From contig WOFQ01000075.1 of the NCBI GenBank assembly GCA_012184525.1, positions 1-64,000 on the forward strand: 64,000 nucleotides of DNA, given 5' to 3'. This stretch comes from Xenoacremonium recifei (Eukaryota; Ascomycota; Sordariomycetes; Hypocreales; Nectriaceae). The position numbers were made by a program, and so were the translations under genes. How positions within the stretch are numbered: the stretch's first letter is position 1; each line of letters begins with the position of its first letter. Shown here piece by piece: positions 19,077 through 29,649 of the stretch. The notes under the pieces were generated by a model. That model made no database searches. It was given only the letters and a program-made list of their open reading frames with translations, and was not told the origin of the DNA.

Positions 19077-20549
19077 ATGCCCTACGACCCAGAAGAGCTT
19101 TCCCCGGGATCGCCGCCCGCCTTCGAGGACGCCTCCGGAGATGTCTGGACACCGATGAACCGACATGCCTGCACCTTCGCGCCCCACGACTTTCTGGGCG
19201 TCATGACGAATCTGATCGAGAACCCAAATCTCAACTCGAAATGGCTGTTTCGTGCTGATATTTTGTATGACGATCAAGCAGGTCCGGTTCCTGCCCGGAC
19301 TGATCAGTGTGATCCGCCGTCAACGCCGGACATCCGGCACTTTGCTCGCGAGAGGGCTTTGGTGCGCACACTCGTCCCGCGAAATAGTCGGCGGGATGCT
19401 CCCCTGGACCAGACTTGCTCTTTTTACCGATCTGAAGAGACCGAGACGGGTGTCGTCAAGTCCCTAGTTCTGTACTCTCCTCACGTAGCCAAGCTCGAGG
19501 AGCTCCCCTTTTACCACCCAAAAGTCAGGGGTATAGCACACCTTCATGAATGGGATCCCTCAACAGCCACGGGAACCATTTCTATCCATTTCTTGCTGTT
19601 TGCCGGTCACCCCGCCGATGACGAGAAGCTCAAGAGGATAGCTTACCATCTTCTTGAGCTTCTGAACAAGCATGGTCACAGCAGAGCGGCTGGGTACGTC
19701 AAGAGAGTCAACCACGACGTGGTGGTCCCTCGGGTAGCTTTCCAGGACCGGTACTCAGACCTCAAGAACAAATACGCAGCCGAACTGGTGGAGACCTGGG
19801 CTGAGACCACTGATCCAAGCAAGCATGTGTTTGAGGACTTGGGTATTGCTGCATTTCTCATCGAGCTGTGGAGAGACATGTATCAGGATACTGCATTCCC
19901 GGGGTTCGTTGACATTGGGTGTGGCAATGGCCTGCTTGTTTACATCCTGATCCGAGAGGGCTACACTGGATGGGGCTTCGATGCGAGAGTTCGTAAGTCG
20001 TGGGCGAAGTACACGCTTCCCTCGTCGATGTCAAGATCAGGGGAGTCTCTCGAACAACGGCTCCTACTACCGAGTGTTGTTACGCGTGGTAGCGCTGAAG
20101 AGGACCAAATAGTCAGCATGGACGAGATCCATGACGGCACCTTTCCCGAGGGCATGTTCATTGTATCCAATCATGCTGATGAGCTTACCCCCTGGACTCC
20201 CATCATCGCCACGATGTCAAACTGCCCCTTCATAATGATACCCTGCTGCAGTCATAAACTTACGGGCGAGAAGTATCGGCATCCAGAGCCTCGGGACAAG
20301 TCAAAGGGCCGGTCTGCATTCGCGTCACTCGTGGACTGGGTTACTCAGATTGCCGAGGACTGCGGCTGGGAAGTCGAGACAGAGATGCTACGCATTCCTA
20401 GTACCAGGAATACTGGCTTACTGGGGCGGAGGCGGAACAAGGACACCAACGACATTGACATGGACTCAATACTGTACAAGTACGGTGGTGTCAGTGGTTA
20501 CTATGAAAATGTTGCTAAGCTCGTCAAGTCGGGCCCGAGAGGCCATTAG
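19077..20549 (+). CDS. TRM44: tRNA (uracil-O(2)-)-methyltransferase
   Basis: Single-exon 490-aa protein from ATG 19077. It matches the TRM44 family, which 2'-O-methylates U44 of tRNA-Ser using S-adenosylmethionine in the cytoplasm. Visible blocks: an N-terminal variable region (1-120), KSLVLYSPHVAKLEELPFYH-type segment near 122, VFEDLGIAAFLIELWRDMY near 243, the SAM-binding motif FVDIGCGNGLLVYIL near 270 followed by GYTGWGFDARVRKSW, then IVSNHADELTPWTPIIA and IMIPCCSHKLTGEKY near 390, and a C-terminal YGGVSGYYENVAKLVK. All expected motifs are intact and the length is normal for fungal homologues. It ends tail-to-tail with the dioxygenase gene on the other strand, with a 4-nt overlap. Confidence 0.93.
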   Translation: MPYDPEELSPGSPPAFEDASGDVWTPMNRHACTFAPHDFLGVMTNLIENPNLNSKWLFRADILYDDQAGPVPARTDQCDPPSTPDIRHFARERALVRTLVPRNSRRDAPLDQTCSFYRSEETETGVVKSLVLYSPHVAKLEELPFYHPKVRGIAHLHEWDPSTATGTISIHFLLFAGHPADDEKLKRIAYHLLELLNKHGHSRAAGYVKRVNHDVVVPRVAFQDRYSDLKNKYAAELVETWAETTDPSKHVFEDLGIAAFLIELWRDMYQDTAFPGFVDIGCGNGLLVYILIREGYTGWGFDARVRKSWAKYTLPSSMSRSGESLEQRLLLPSVVTRGSAEEDQIVSMDEIHDGTFPEGMFIVSNHADELTPWTPIIATMSNCPFIMIPCCSHKLTGEKYRHPEPRDKSKGRSAFASLVDWVTQIAEDCGWEVETEMLRIPSTRNTGLLGRRRNKDTNDIDMDSILYKYGGVSGYYENVAKLVKSGPRGH

Positions 20550-21756
20550 TCCACGTCGGGGATGGGCAAACCGTCCATCATCCTCATGTCCAACCCCATA
20601 TCCTCCATTGCCGCGATCGTGTTCTCAGCTCGCAACGTGTCTGCTTGCCAATGACTGGCGAGCACAAAGGTATACCTCATTACCCAGGTGCCCTCTGGAA
20701 CGGTATACTTTTCGGCAATTTCCTCGTCCGCTTCCTCGAGATCGACTATCAGGCTCGTCTTCACCCCAAACGCGGAATCATACTGCTCGAGTACGCCACG
20801 GATGTATAGTGCCCTTTGCGAATAGTCAGACAACGACTGGGATGTCTCGGGAGGAGTCAACTTACGTGGTGAGCTCGGCATAGGTAGACTTAGAGAATTG
20901 GAAGTGGAGGCACGCAGGCCGATAGGCCTCTCGCCCCGTATCGTCCAGAAACTCACCCAACCGTCCATATTCCGACATCTTATAGCAGGCAGGCTTCACA
21001 GTCGTAAACCAGAACTTGCCTTTTTGATCACTGTAAACCGCGCACCTCGTGGTGCTCGTGTCTGCGCGTTCTATGTCATATTGGCCGTTCGAGTCTGCTC
21101 CCCAGACGTCAACTCTGACATTCTTCATGGTGAAGCCATTGAGGTTCTTGACAATGCCAAGGACGAGCATAGGCTCGCCACCTTGATCGGTCATTATAGA
21201 TGCACCATTTTCGATCGTGCGTACATCGTGCATCGTGGTTAAACTCGAGCTGGAAAATGGTCCTTCAATAGAACTTTCGGTGCACCCAGGAGGTCTGGGG
21301 TTGTTGATGGCATCGACGAGGAATGAGACCCCGAGAAGATCGGAGAGGAATGTGAACTGGACTTTCTCAACGTGACGGACTCTTTATCTTGTTAAGACGG
21401 TCCAATGGTTGGAAGCTTCTTACCTGCCTCATCCAATTATCCGCGCCGCACAGCGTGAGGAACTCAAGAGCCATCCTCCACTCATCTGTGCTCAGTCTCG
21501 TCTCTCGGATAAAGTTATGGAGATGGACGATCAGAGCCTCAACCAAGTACTGCAGTCTCGGCTCGTTTACGCGGGGCGTATTGGCTAGGACGGCATGAGC
21601 CGTGATGTTGTCTTCCGTGGGATCAACCCTTGGCAAGTTAGTTTCGGCCTCGGCCAGTGCCCTACCCCAGCCTGTTCCTGGCTTCCATGTGCGGAGAATG
21701 GCCTCAACCTGCTCCGCTTCCATGCTTGTAGTTGAAGAGCTGATCGACGATGGCAT
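20546..21756 (-). CDS. Intradiol ring-cleavage dioxygenase (catechol/hydroxyquinol type), atypical metal site
   Basis: Three exons on the minus strand, 21756-21424, 21365-20866 and 20813-20546, give 366 aa. The N-terminal dioxygenase helical domain shows LSTDEWRMALEFLTLCG and FTFLSDLLGVSFLVDAINNP; the catalytic beta domain shows GEPMLVLGIV, VWGADSNGQYD and KFWFTTVKPACY. In this family Fe(III) is held by two Tyr and two His. The Tyr residues in NGQYD and ACYK are present, and the His in CLHF is present, but the first His of the HxH pair is Cys (RPACLHF, codon at 20912-20910, residue about 263). Activity is therefore doubtful or altered. Intact members open aromatic rings in the beta-ketoadipate or hydroxyquinol pathways. 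No other pathway gene is nearby. Confidence 0.82.
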
Positions 21757-22532
21757 CGGTGGAAGGTAAAGGTAAGGTTGGTTGACACTGGCGAAGAGGG
21801 GAATCCAGGGGCTTTTGAATGCTGGGGAAGAAACACTCCAACCAACCCACACGCAAGGGACTCAGCGGGCACCAAACAAGTGCTGACATTTGCGGTAGAA
21901 GCTATTAGTTACACCCTAATGCAAGTCTCATCACTACGGAGAAGAGCCAACACAGCGGCACGGCACCAACGTATCAGCAAACGCTGTTATAGGTCTTGTT
22001 TCAGAGGTCGACCCGCCAAGTACAGAGTAAGAACGGAGGTGCCGGTTTTGCCTCCGCAGAAGAGCTCCAGCGCCTTGGATGCTGCCGAAATCCTGGCTGG
22101 AGCTTCTCTGGAGTGATTAAAGCATAAATTTACCTATAATTCGGTAGCTTACCATTCCTAATGGGGTATATACGCCCATTCACATAGGTCGTGTAGGGTA
22201 GGCTGAGAGATTCCCACGGCGGGGTCAAGAATGAGAGCATATCAGGATGAAAGCCGGGAATGTGAACAAGAGAGCAGTGAAATAAATTTGCATTGATCAA
22301 AGACTGTATCATAAGGTCATAAACTACCGGGATCCTGTCTAATAACGGTCTCCGGAAGCCATAACTCCAAGGCACATAACCTGTTTGTCCAAACCTCTGC
22401 CTTTCCAATTTTCCGGATAACTATTCTGACTGATGCGAACAAAAGAAACATACTGAAAGAGTTCACACGTGAAGCTCTTGAACAATTTAACCAAGTACGA
22501 CAAGGAAAAGTGCTCGGCTCGAGAAGGATAGC
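21757..22532. other. Intergenic region, one unrecognised open stretch
   Basis: A minus-strand frame at 22408-22130 lacks an ATG at its beginning but has coding-like composition (contains GYVPWSYGFRRPLLDRIPVV). I cannot place it in a family or connect it to exons. The rest holds the upstream region of the dioxygenase gene and no other signal. Confidence 0.4.
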
Positions 22533-23744
22533 CTAGCTTCGAGCCGATGCAGTCCGCGGCGAAGCACGTTTTCGCGGTGTTGGCGTCGTCTTCTTCGTCC
22601 CCGTCATGGGTGGTGTACTCTCTGGGGCAGAAGCCAGAGAAGTGTCTTGGATAGTCTGCGCCGCCTTCTTTCGCGTGTTGGCTTTGGCCTGGGCTCTGGC
22701 CTTGGCGACCGCCGCACCAGGCTTAGGTGTCGCACGGCGTGTTGCAGGACCACCTTCGCTGGGCAGTTGAGGAGCAGAAGGTTGGGTGCTGAGCAGTTGA
22801 GGAGCAGAAGGTTGGGTGCTGAGCAGTTGAGAAACAGAAGCCCGGGTGCTGGGCAGTTGAGAAGCAGAAGCTTGGGTTCGATCTTCTCCAGACGCAGGCG
22901 GGAGAGACGCAGACGGGAGAGACGCGGAAGGGAGAGGCGCAGAAGGGAGAGACGCAGACGAGAGAGTCGCAGACAGGAGAGGCGCAGGCGGGAGAGTCGC
23001 AGACAGGAGAGACGTAGACGGGAGAGAATCTGTTCCCTGATCTGTGGTTTCCAACTCATCTTTGACCAAGGTGTTGGCCCAGGCTTTGATACCGTTGAGC
23101 ATGTTAGTGGTGGCGGTCCCTAAGTCGTTATAATAGCTATCTAGCGTCCCGAATCTCTCGTCATCAATGTTATGCAGGAAAAGCATTTCCCCTGGGCTCT
23201 TGGGAGAAATGTTCATCTTCTTGCGCAGGAAGGCCTGCGTCTCCCAGCCAGCTCCCATCAAGTCCCAGGCGAGATTGAGAAAATAATGGTCCCACAGGGT
23301 TTGAGGGTTGTCGAGACTAGTGGTGAGGTTGAAATTGTCGAATGACTGCGTTCTCAACATCTCGGTCAGGTGATCAACTGTCTCATTGACCAAATTCTTC
23401 CACTTCAAGCGGCGACCGAGGCGATCGGGTCCAACGTTGAGTCTTATGTGTTTGGCCATGACCTTGGCAATGTCGCGTTCCACTTCAACGGCATCGCGAG
23501 TATCCTCTTGAATAGACTGGGCGAAGAGATTGTGAACTCTACGATGGATCTCCTGGCGACGGTGCAAAGCCTTATGGTTCCATGGCGGCGGCGGGCCGTC
23601 CAGATAGGTGGTGGTGGTGGTGCTGACGACGTTCATTCGCTTTTTGGAGCCTTTCTGTGGCTTTGGGGCTTCAAGTGGCTTTGGGGCTTCAAGTGGTGTT
23701 GGGGCTTCAAGTGGTGTTGGGGCTTCAAGTGGTGTTGGTGGCAT
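22533..23744 (-). CDS. Unrecognised protein with two different tandem-repeat tracts
   Basis: From ATG 23744 the frame gives 403 aa without introns. Residues 1-40 are five copies of a PLEAPT/PLEAPK unit plus a basic GSKKRM patch. About 60-235 is a helical, charged core (NHKALHRRQEIHRRVHNLFA, then ETVDHLTEML and TLWDHYFLNLAWDLMGAGWE) that I do not recognise. About 240-340 is a low-complexity tract of SLPSA and QPSAPQLLST units, and the C-terminus is basic and Pro/Thr/Ala-rich (KKTTPTPRKRASPRT). No signal peptide or membrane segment. The layout (folded core with repeat flanks) recurs in neighbours at 26659, 28024 and 46613. Probably lineage-restricted. Confidence 0.6.
   Translation of the reverse strand: MPPTPLEAPTPLEAPTPLEAPKPLEAPKPQKGSKKRMNVVSTTTTTYLDGPPPPWNHKALHRRQEIHRRVHNLFAQSIQEDTRDAVEVERDIAKVMAKHIRLNVGPDRLGRRLKWKNLVNETVDHLTEMLRTQSFDNFNLTTSLDNPQTLWDHYFLNLAWDLMGAGWETQAFLRKKMNISPKSPGEMLFLHNIDDERFGTLDSYYNDLGTATTNMLNGIKAWANTLVKDELETTDQGTDSLPSTSLLSATLPPAPLLSATLSSASLPSAPLPSASLPSASLPPASGEDRTQASASQLPSTRASVSQLLSTQPSAPQLLSTQPSAPQLPSEGGPATRRATPKPGAAVAKARAQAKANTRKKAAQTIQDTSLASAPESTPPMTGTKKTTPTPRKRASPRTASARS
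22750..23025 (-). repeat. Coding minisatellites in the 22533-23744 gene
   Basis: Two adjacent arrays: 39-nt units at about 22750-22880 encode QPSAPQLLST-type peptides, and 15-nt units at about 22890-23025 encode SLPSA/TLPPA-type peptides. Units stay in frame. Confidence 0.75.
23660..23740 (-). repeat. 18-nt tandem units at the start of the 22533-23744 gene
   Basis: Three units encoding PTPLEA and two encoding PKPLEA follow directly after the start codon. On the plus strand the unit reads GGCTTCAAGTGGTGTTGG or GGCTTCAAGTGGCTTTGG. Confidence 0.8.
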
Positions 23745-26658
23745 AGGTGCAGAGGAGGGATAAGTCTGAGATGACTTGGACAAGCAGAACACGAGGTAGA
23801 CTGGGTTGTTGAAGCTGGAGAGCAAGATTTCGCAACAAGAAGCTGAATGAAGTTGTCAAGAGGAGGTTGGAGACAAAGAGAAGGCCCAGCATACAATGGA
23901 AGCCAGACAAGACAACTCTCATAGCCCTGAGCCGCAAAGACGCCTGGCGCGCCAGGGCAACTTACTAAGGGGGCTGGAGGGGCTGGACCTGTTCAGACCT
24001 GCACAATTGGCCGTGGGTCATGATGCATCGCCGAAGTTTAGCACTATTGAATGAGGTGGACATGGCTGGGATGGGTGAGGTGAGGTGAGGTGGAGGCGGA
24101 GGATGAGATGCGGATGAGGATCTGGATGAGGGATGAGGGCAAACACGCCCTGTAGAGGGGAGTGGCCGTACCTTCCCTGCATGCCGCAGGTAGCCAAGGT
24201 ACTAACCAAGGTACTAACAGGCACGTACCTGAGGCACTGAGGCATCGTCCATTTGCCTGCCTGGCACTTGCCCTGCTGGCTATCCTGACTCTCCAGGCAG
24301 CTTCCACTTCCACTTCCACTTCCATCAACACACCCTCTCCCTCCTCCTCAACCACCCCAAACCGCAACCACCCATCATCATCACCAGAACCCACTCAGCC
24401 AGGAATCCTTCCAACGCCACGGCGCCTATCACGGCTGCCGTTCCCGGGCTGTTTTGTAATTTTCTTTTCTTTTTCCCAGACCGACCGCAGGTGCCAAGCT
24501 TGGCGCGCAATGCCGCTCCCGTGACGAGGCGTGTGACGAGACGAGACGAGGAGGGATGGGATCCGCGCGACTCGCATCTCGACGAATACCTTCACTGCAA
24601 TCCTTGCTGCACGGGTTAAGTCGCCTCCACTGAGGCTTGCTCTACCTGTTTCTCTGACCCATGGAAATTGAGCAGCGTTATCTTGGGCAACACAGGGCCA
24701 ACCGAGAGGACTAGCCCGCCTCCGCGCCCCGACGCACTCGATCGAGAGCGTAGCCCCCAGCCCGCGCCCTCCAGGACTCGCCAGGATTCTCGCGGCTCTC
24801 GCCTCGCCCTCGACACTCGATGCTGTCGACAGTCCTTGACTCTGGGGCGAGCCGCCCATTGTCCTGGTCTTCAGACGTCGTCTTCAGTGGACCCGGTTCG
24901 CGAGATGGATCGGAGGAACCAAGATAGGGAAGCCTGGGCCGTCCTCCGCAATTCCCTCGTCCCATCTAGCCCCCGCGACCGCTCCGGTGCCAGCCAGCCC
25001 AGCAAGTGCCGTTTCTCGCGCCCCAGCGGTCGCGGCGCTCCACCCTGTCCTGGGGAAGGACCGTAAGCACGGGGGAACTGTGCTGTGCTGTGCTGTGCCG
25101 CAGGATGACACGACCCTGGTCGACCTAGACTCTCGAGCGAGCGAGCGAGCCAGCGCTGGGCTGGCAAGCGGGCTCTGCAGATCCGGGCCAAGCTCTAAGC
25201 AAGCTTTTCAACGCAAGCTAAGCCCCTGGCTGGGGTGGACGGGGCCGTCCATCATGTCTGGAGCTGATTTCAGCCTCCTTGTCCGTGACCCGCTCATCAA
25301 AATGGACGACAAACAAGAGTTACAAGGGCTGCGAGCTCGACTCGATGCGCGGTGACCTCGACACTCGCGACGATCGACTCAATCAGACGGCGATATGCAT
25401 GCACTTTGGTCAGCAAGGATGGAGAACTGTGATTTCTCCTGCAGACGGGACGCCTCCGGTAGGCCTGCAGGGGCCCCGGTATTGGTCACTCAGCCGACTC
25501 GCCCTCAGCCCTCGTCACAAACGCCACGGTCTCCATCCTCCTCCTCCGCTGCAAGGCAAACAGAACAAACGACGCCTTCGCATCCCACCGACCTCATGCA
25601 CTCCCGCTTAGCTCGCGAATTCACTGGACCACGACGGCCTCTTGACGCAGCTAGCAGTGTTCAGCCAGCCTCAGTCTTCTCGTCGAGCGGGTCGGCCACC
25701 GACGGCTGAGCTGGGCTGGGCTGGGCTCGGCTGCCACATCACATTGCTGCCTTCTTTCCCGTCTTTGCTGCACGGTCACGTTGCGTATCACACTTCTAGC
25801 CCGTTCACCAAGGCGTTTGCTTGGCTGGCACGGAAGCGATGCTCCATCCTCGTCCTCTCTGCATGACGCCGGCTTGCAGATACGAGAGTCTTGGAACAAA
25901 TGTGCAAGACAAACTGAACTTGCGGTGAGCACGGCAGTTTGTTTGATGCCCAAGAGCCGAACGCGTCGTGACGACGTTGTGACGATCGTGATCGCGCCCT
26001 TCCTTGGCTTGGCACTCTCTCTCTGGCTTTCGCTGACCTGGCCTCCCACCTCACGCTCGAGTGAGTTTGTCCCTCAGATCTCTGCGTTTCTGCCCTTCTC
26101 GCCTGCGCCTCACCCCAAGCCACTCTGAGGCTGACCTCTCGATGAGGCTGCCCCCCTCGCCGAGGCTTGCCTCTGGCTCTTGGATATCAGAGCTCGGAAA
26201 GGGGGGCTGAGGGATGGCATGACCCCAGGGGCTTCTCCTCACTTGTGCACCTCAGGTGCAACCGTGATCAAGGGGCAAGGTATCGGAAGGATTCAGTTGC
26301 CGTTTCGGAGGCTGGAGTTGGGGGAACACAGCATCACCACCTCGCTGACTGCGTTTTCGTTTGGCACGCAAACGGCCGGGCGTCCTCGGGTATTCTCTCA
26401 ATAAATAGGCACCGAGAGTATCACAGGGCGTCCTTCGTAACCTCTGCCATTTTCGTAGCCGTCCGTGATTAGCAAACCTGCAAACACCCATCTACTTGTG
26501 AGACTCCAAGCAAAGCATAAGAAGATGGCGACGCTTCATCCTCCCCAGACTCAACTCTCCTACTTCTACCGCTATCATTGGATTGCAAGACCACGTCCTG
26601 ACTTTGTTCAAATCGACACACTCTTGATACTCTTCATCAGAATCCCTCATCGCCCAAC
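23745..26658. other. Long GC-rich intergenic region
   Basis: Nearly 3 kb with many overlapping GC-rich open frames on both strands, none with a recognisable domain, intron set or start context. Simple repeats are visible: GGTGAG runs near 24076-24090, CTTCCA runs near 24300-24325 and GAGC runs near 25136-25150. It probably holds the divergent promoters of the genes at 23744 and 26659. Confidence 0.45.
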
Positions 26659-27477
26659 ATGTCCCTTGCACGCCGCGAACGCTCCAACAGCCAGTTCTTC
26701 CAGTTCGGCGATCACATCGCAGACCTCTGCACCATTGTCCTCAACAGCATCCACCGCGAGACACCCAAATGTCTTCGTGATGCTGTTTACATTTTCCACC
26801 AGAGTTCCGCATGCCGCAACCTTGGCATCACCACACTCAACGCCCTTGCAACTGTATGCCTCCTCTCTTCCCCCCTTTTCCTCCCTCCAACTAACAACTC
26901 CCTCTCCCAGAATGGCCTCTTTGACTGGGCGACGTGGCAGGGCATTCGTGAGGTGGTCAAGAACCCGCCTCATCCGCCTCGCGCAGTGGAGGTCGGCTTC
27001 GACAGCATCCTCCACGTCGAGGCACGCCAGACGGCGCTCATGGTGCCTCTGTTCCCGACGACGATCCCCATCCAGCTGATCCCGTCGGACCCGACCAAGA
27101 GCGTGCGCATGGAGTGGGATCCAGATGTGGTGATGCACTTCACCAACATGGCCGTGCGCTTCCTCAACGAGGACAAGGTGCGTCTCCTGGTGCTGCAGAT
27201 TGACATGGAGCCCGTCATCCCGGTGATTACGCTGCCGGATGTCGAGGAGGTGGATGAGGAGGATGAGGAGGAGTTGGTGCGCAAGATGGAGGTCAAGGTG
27301 GAGGTGGAGGTGAAGGAGGTTGAGGTTGTGCCGCCGCCCAAGAAGGGTCGGGCGCGGTTCACGGGGATTCGCAAGTTCACGCGGCTGGCGCAGTTTGTTT
27401 CGTCTGTTTCGTCTTCACTGTCTTCGAAGGATAAGGGTAAGCAGGTTGAGCAGGCTACTCTTGCTGTGAAGTGTTGA
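26659..27477 (+). CDS. Unrecognised protein with acidic and basic low-complexity tail
   Basis: ATG 26659; a likely 57-nt intron at 26854-26910 (GTATGC donor, CTAAC branch, CCCAG acceptor) is itself free of stops, so both a 253-aa spliced and a 272-aa unspliced product are possible. The first 160 residues are helical (FFQFGDHIADLCTIVLNSIH; AVRFLNEDKVRLLVLQIDME near residue 145). Then come an acidic EEVDEEDEEELV run, alternating KVEVEVKEVEV and a basic KKGRARFTGIRKFTR segment. No known family recognised. It is preceded by a pyrimidine-rich leader. It resembles nearby orphan genes in architecture only. Confidence 0.55.
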   Translation: MSLARRERSNSQFFQFGDHIADLCTIVLNSIHRETPKCLRDAVYIFHQSSACRNLGITTLNALATVCLLSSPLFLPPTNNSLSQNGLFDWATWQGIREVVKNPPHPPRAVEVGFDSILHVEARQTALMVPLFPTTIPIQLIPSDPTKSVRMEWDPDVVMHFTNMAVRFLNEDKVRLLVLQIDMEPVIPVITLPDVEEVDEEDEEELVRKMEVKVEVEVKEVEVVPPPKKGRARFTGIRKFTRLAQFVSSVSSSLSSKDKGKQVEQATLAVKC

Positions 27478-28023
27478 TTCTGTTTTGAATTTTGTGTTTG
27501 GGAGGCAACAGGAATCACTTTGTATGGTAACATGGTAATGGTCTGTCTGTCGGAGGATTTCGGCGCAGGATTGTTGGCGTTTAGTTGTAATTGACTTTGG
27601 TGAAATTACCCCTGAGCTGTTCCGTGTGAAGCCCATCGTCTTGCCCTTCGATGCGACCCGACTTGTGATGATAAATATTCAGTCTGGGTGAAGGCGGCGT
27701 GTATTCTTCCGTCTCCCACCCAAAATCCTCTTCGTTCTGAACGACATTCACGCCTTTGTGAATAGTCCTGTAGTGTCAAGCAGATGATCTTTGCGAGTGT
27801 CAGGGGTGCTGTGCTCACCATCTCCATTTTTCGGGTGGTTCAAGAATGGGACCGAGAAAAGGACTCTACAATCTACCGGTGACATCTTGAAGCTGAACGA
27901 GTAGGTACATTGCAACATATCAAATTTGGCGAACATAAGGAAATAAATACATAATCTGATTTTTCACTCTAACCCTCTTGCGCCCGCATCCCTCAATCCT
28001 TGCCAGCCTTCTTCTCTCTCCTC
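27478..28023. other. Intergenic, convergent 3' region
   Basis: Between the convergent genes at 26659-27477 and 28024-29649. No gene or repeat recognised. Confidence 0.5.
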
Positions 28024-29649
28024 TCACATTTGGCGTGGTCCTTGCACCCAGCCAGCTGCTGGGGCAGCTCCTGGGCCAGGTCCAAGGCCAGTTCCGAAGC
28101 CAGCTCCTGGGGCAAGTCCAAGACCAGCCGCAAAGATAGGTCCTGGAGCAGCTGGGCCAGCTCCAATGCCAGTTCCAAAGCCAGCTCCTGGAGCAGGTCT
28201 TGGGGCAGCTCCGAAGCCAGGTCCTGGGGCAGCTCTTGGGGCAGCTCCCATGCCAGCTGCAAAGATAGGCCCTCGGGCAGGTCCTGGAGAAGCTCCGAAG
28301 CCAGGTCCTGGGGCAGCTCTTGGGGCAGCTCCCATGCCAGCTGCGAAGATAGGACCTCGAGCAGGTCCAAGGCCAGCGGTTGGGGTAGCTCCAGAGGCAG
28401 GTCCTGGGACAGCTGCAAGGATAGCTCCCGTGCCAGTTGAAAAGCCAGGTCCTGGGGGTAGTTGCGCACATTTTGCTTGGTCCTTCAACTTCTTGACCTC
28501 GGCCACGTCGATGCGCATCTTCCCACCAGGAGGCGCCCATCTAAAGTCCTCATGGTTGAGGACGAGAAAGACGGCTCCCCTAATAGAGTTAGGCTATTTG
28601 TTGGCAACAAGTCATGGGTATTAAGAGGGGAAGAGACACTTACCTAAAGTGTTCAAGCTTGAAGTTCATCTTGTCTCCGATAATCTTTGCGACGGAAAGG
28701 CCCTCCGCATAATGCGAAGGTGTGGGACGCGCAGCCCAGCGTGTTCTTGTTCTGAGGTTCATCATATCCTCATCGGTCATGCTCCAGAACACATCAACCC
28801 AGTCGGTGACTATGTCTTATCAGTATGAGGTTATAGTGAGACGGGTTACTCGAGGGAACATCTCACAGATTAAGGGGAGCGTATATGCCGCGGGCCCCAT
28901 TTGCCGCTCACACATGTTGATGAACCGAACCATGTTGAAGGCGGCTTGGAACGCTCTCTCCAGACCCTGAACAGAACAGCTTGCGAAGCAAGGATGGTAG
29001 TGCTCAAGGCATTCCCTCAGGCAATCATACACGTCGTAAAGGTGAACCCCTAATTTGAATGCAGCGAGGCATACTGATGCCGCAAGGAAGGCAAAGAAAG
29101 AAACAAGTCGGCGCGGAGCATTGGGGAACTTGAAGTATGACAGGCAAAAAGCGAAGACCCTCTTCCACGCACGCTGGAAAGTCCAGCTGTTACCAGGCTC
29201 AGGGAGACGCATTTCCCTTACGATGACCGTGATGGCAATCTGGGCCTCCAGAGTTCTGGCCCACTCCATGTCGTTTTTGGGAAGACGGACGATGATATCC
29301 CTGACGAGGTTGCGCTCGCCGGTCCCGATCATGGGTGGGATGTTGAGGTAGTAGGGGGGACCTCCGACAGGATATGCGGGCCAAGCAGGGGGAGCTGCAG
29401 TAAGTGTTAGTGGTTGTCATCAAAGCAGATGGGCATGCAAGGAGAGAGGGGAGACATACGGTACGGAGGGACTTCAAACGTTTCATACTGCTCTTCAGCA
29501 ATGTCCTTGAGGGCACGGCGGAACGCCCGGGCAGTATGGGAGGAGATGTCATGCTGGGCCTGCCAGTACTCGGGGTCGAGGAGAATAGCGAGCTCGTCCG
29601 GGTAGTACTTCTTGGGGTTCATGGTGCTCATGGTGCTCGTGCCGCTCAT
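28024..29649 (-). CDS. Unrecognised protein with Gly/Ala/Pro repeat tail
   Basis: Four minus-strand exons fit with correct phases: 29649-29460, 29394-28867, 28809-28644 and 28579-28024, giving 479 aa. The first 320 residues look like a folded helical protein (DPEYWQAQHDISSHTARAF; VRLPKNDMEWARTLEAQIAI; FAFLAASVCLAAFKLGVHLY) followed by VFLVLNHEDFRWAPPGG. The last 140 residues are collagen-like low complexity, repeats of APGPGFGA, GPIFAAGMG and AAPRAAPG. No signal peptide. The hydrophobic FFAFLAASVCLAAF could be a buried helix or one membrane segment. I do not recognise the family. The regular intron set and maintained frame argue that the gene is real. Confidence 0.6.
28040..28440 (-). repeat. 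GC-rich coding tandem repeat (GPGFGA / GPIFAAGMG units)
   Basis: Composite units, the longest about 75-90 nt, repeat two to four times in the last exon of the gene at 28024-29649; for example the segment encoding GPIFAAGMGAAPRAAPGPGF occurs twice nearly unchanged. All six frames stay open over much of the array because of composition. Confidence 0.7.

Noticed and set aside
22647..23123. Arg-rich plus-strand frame (RRRERRRRE pattern)
   Set aside because: It is the antisense shadow of the SLPSA repeats in the gene at 22533-23744.
24395..26128. Several GC-rich overlapping frames of 60-150 codons
   Set aside because: Frames are open on both strands at once, lack motifs and introns, and fit chance in GC-rich DNA.
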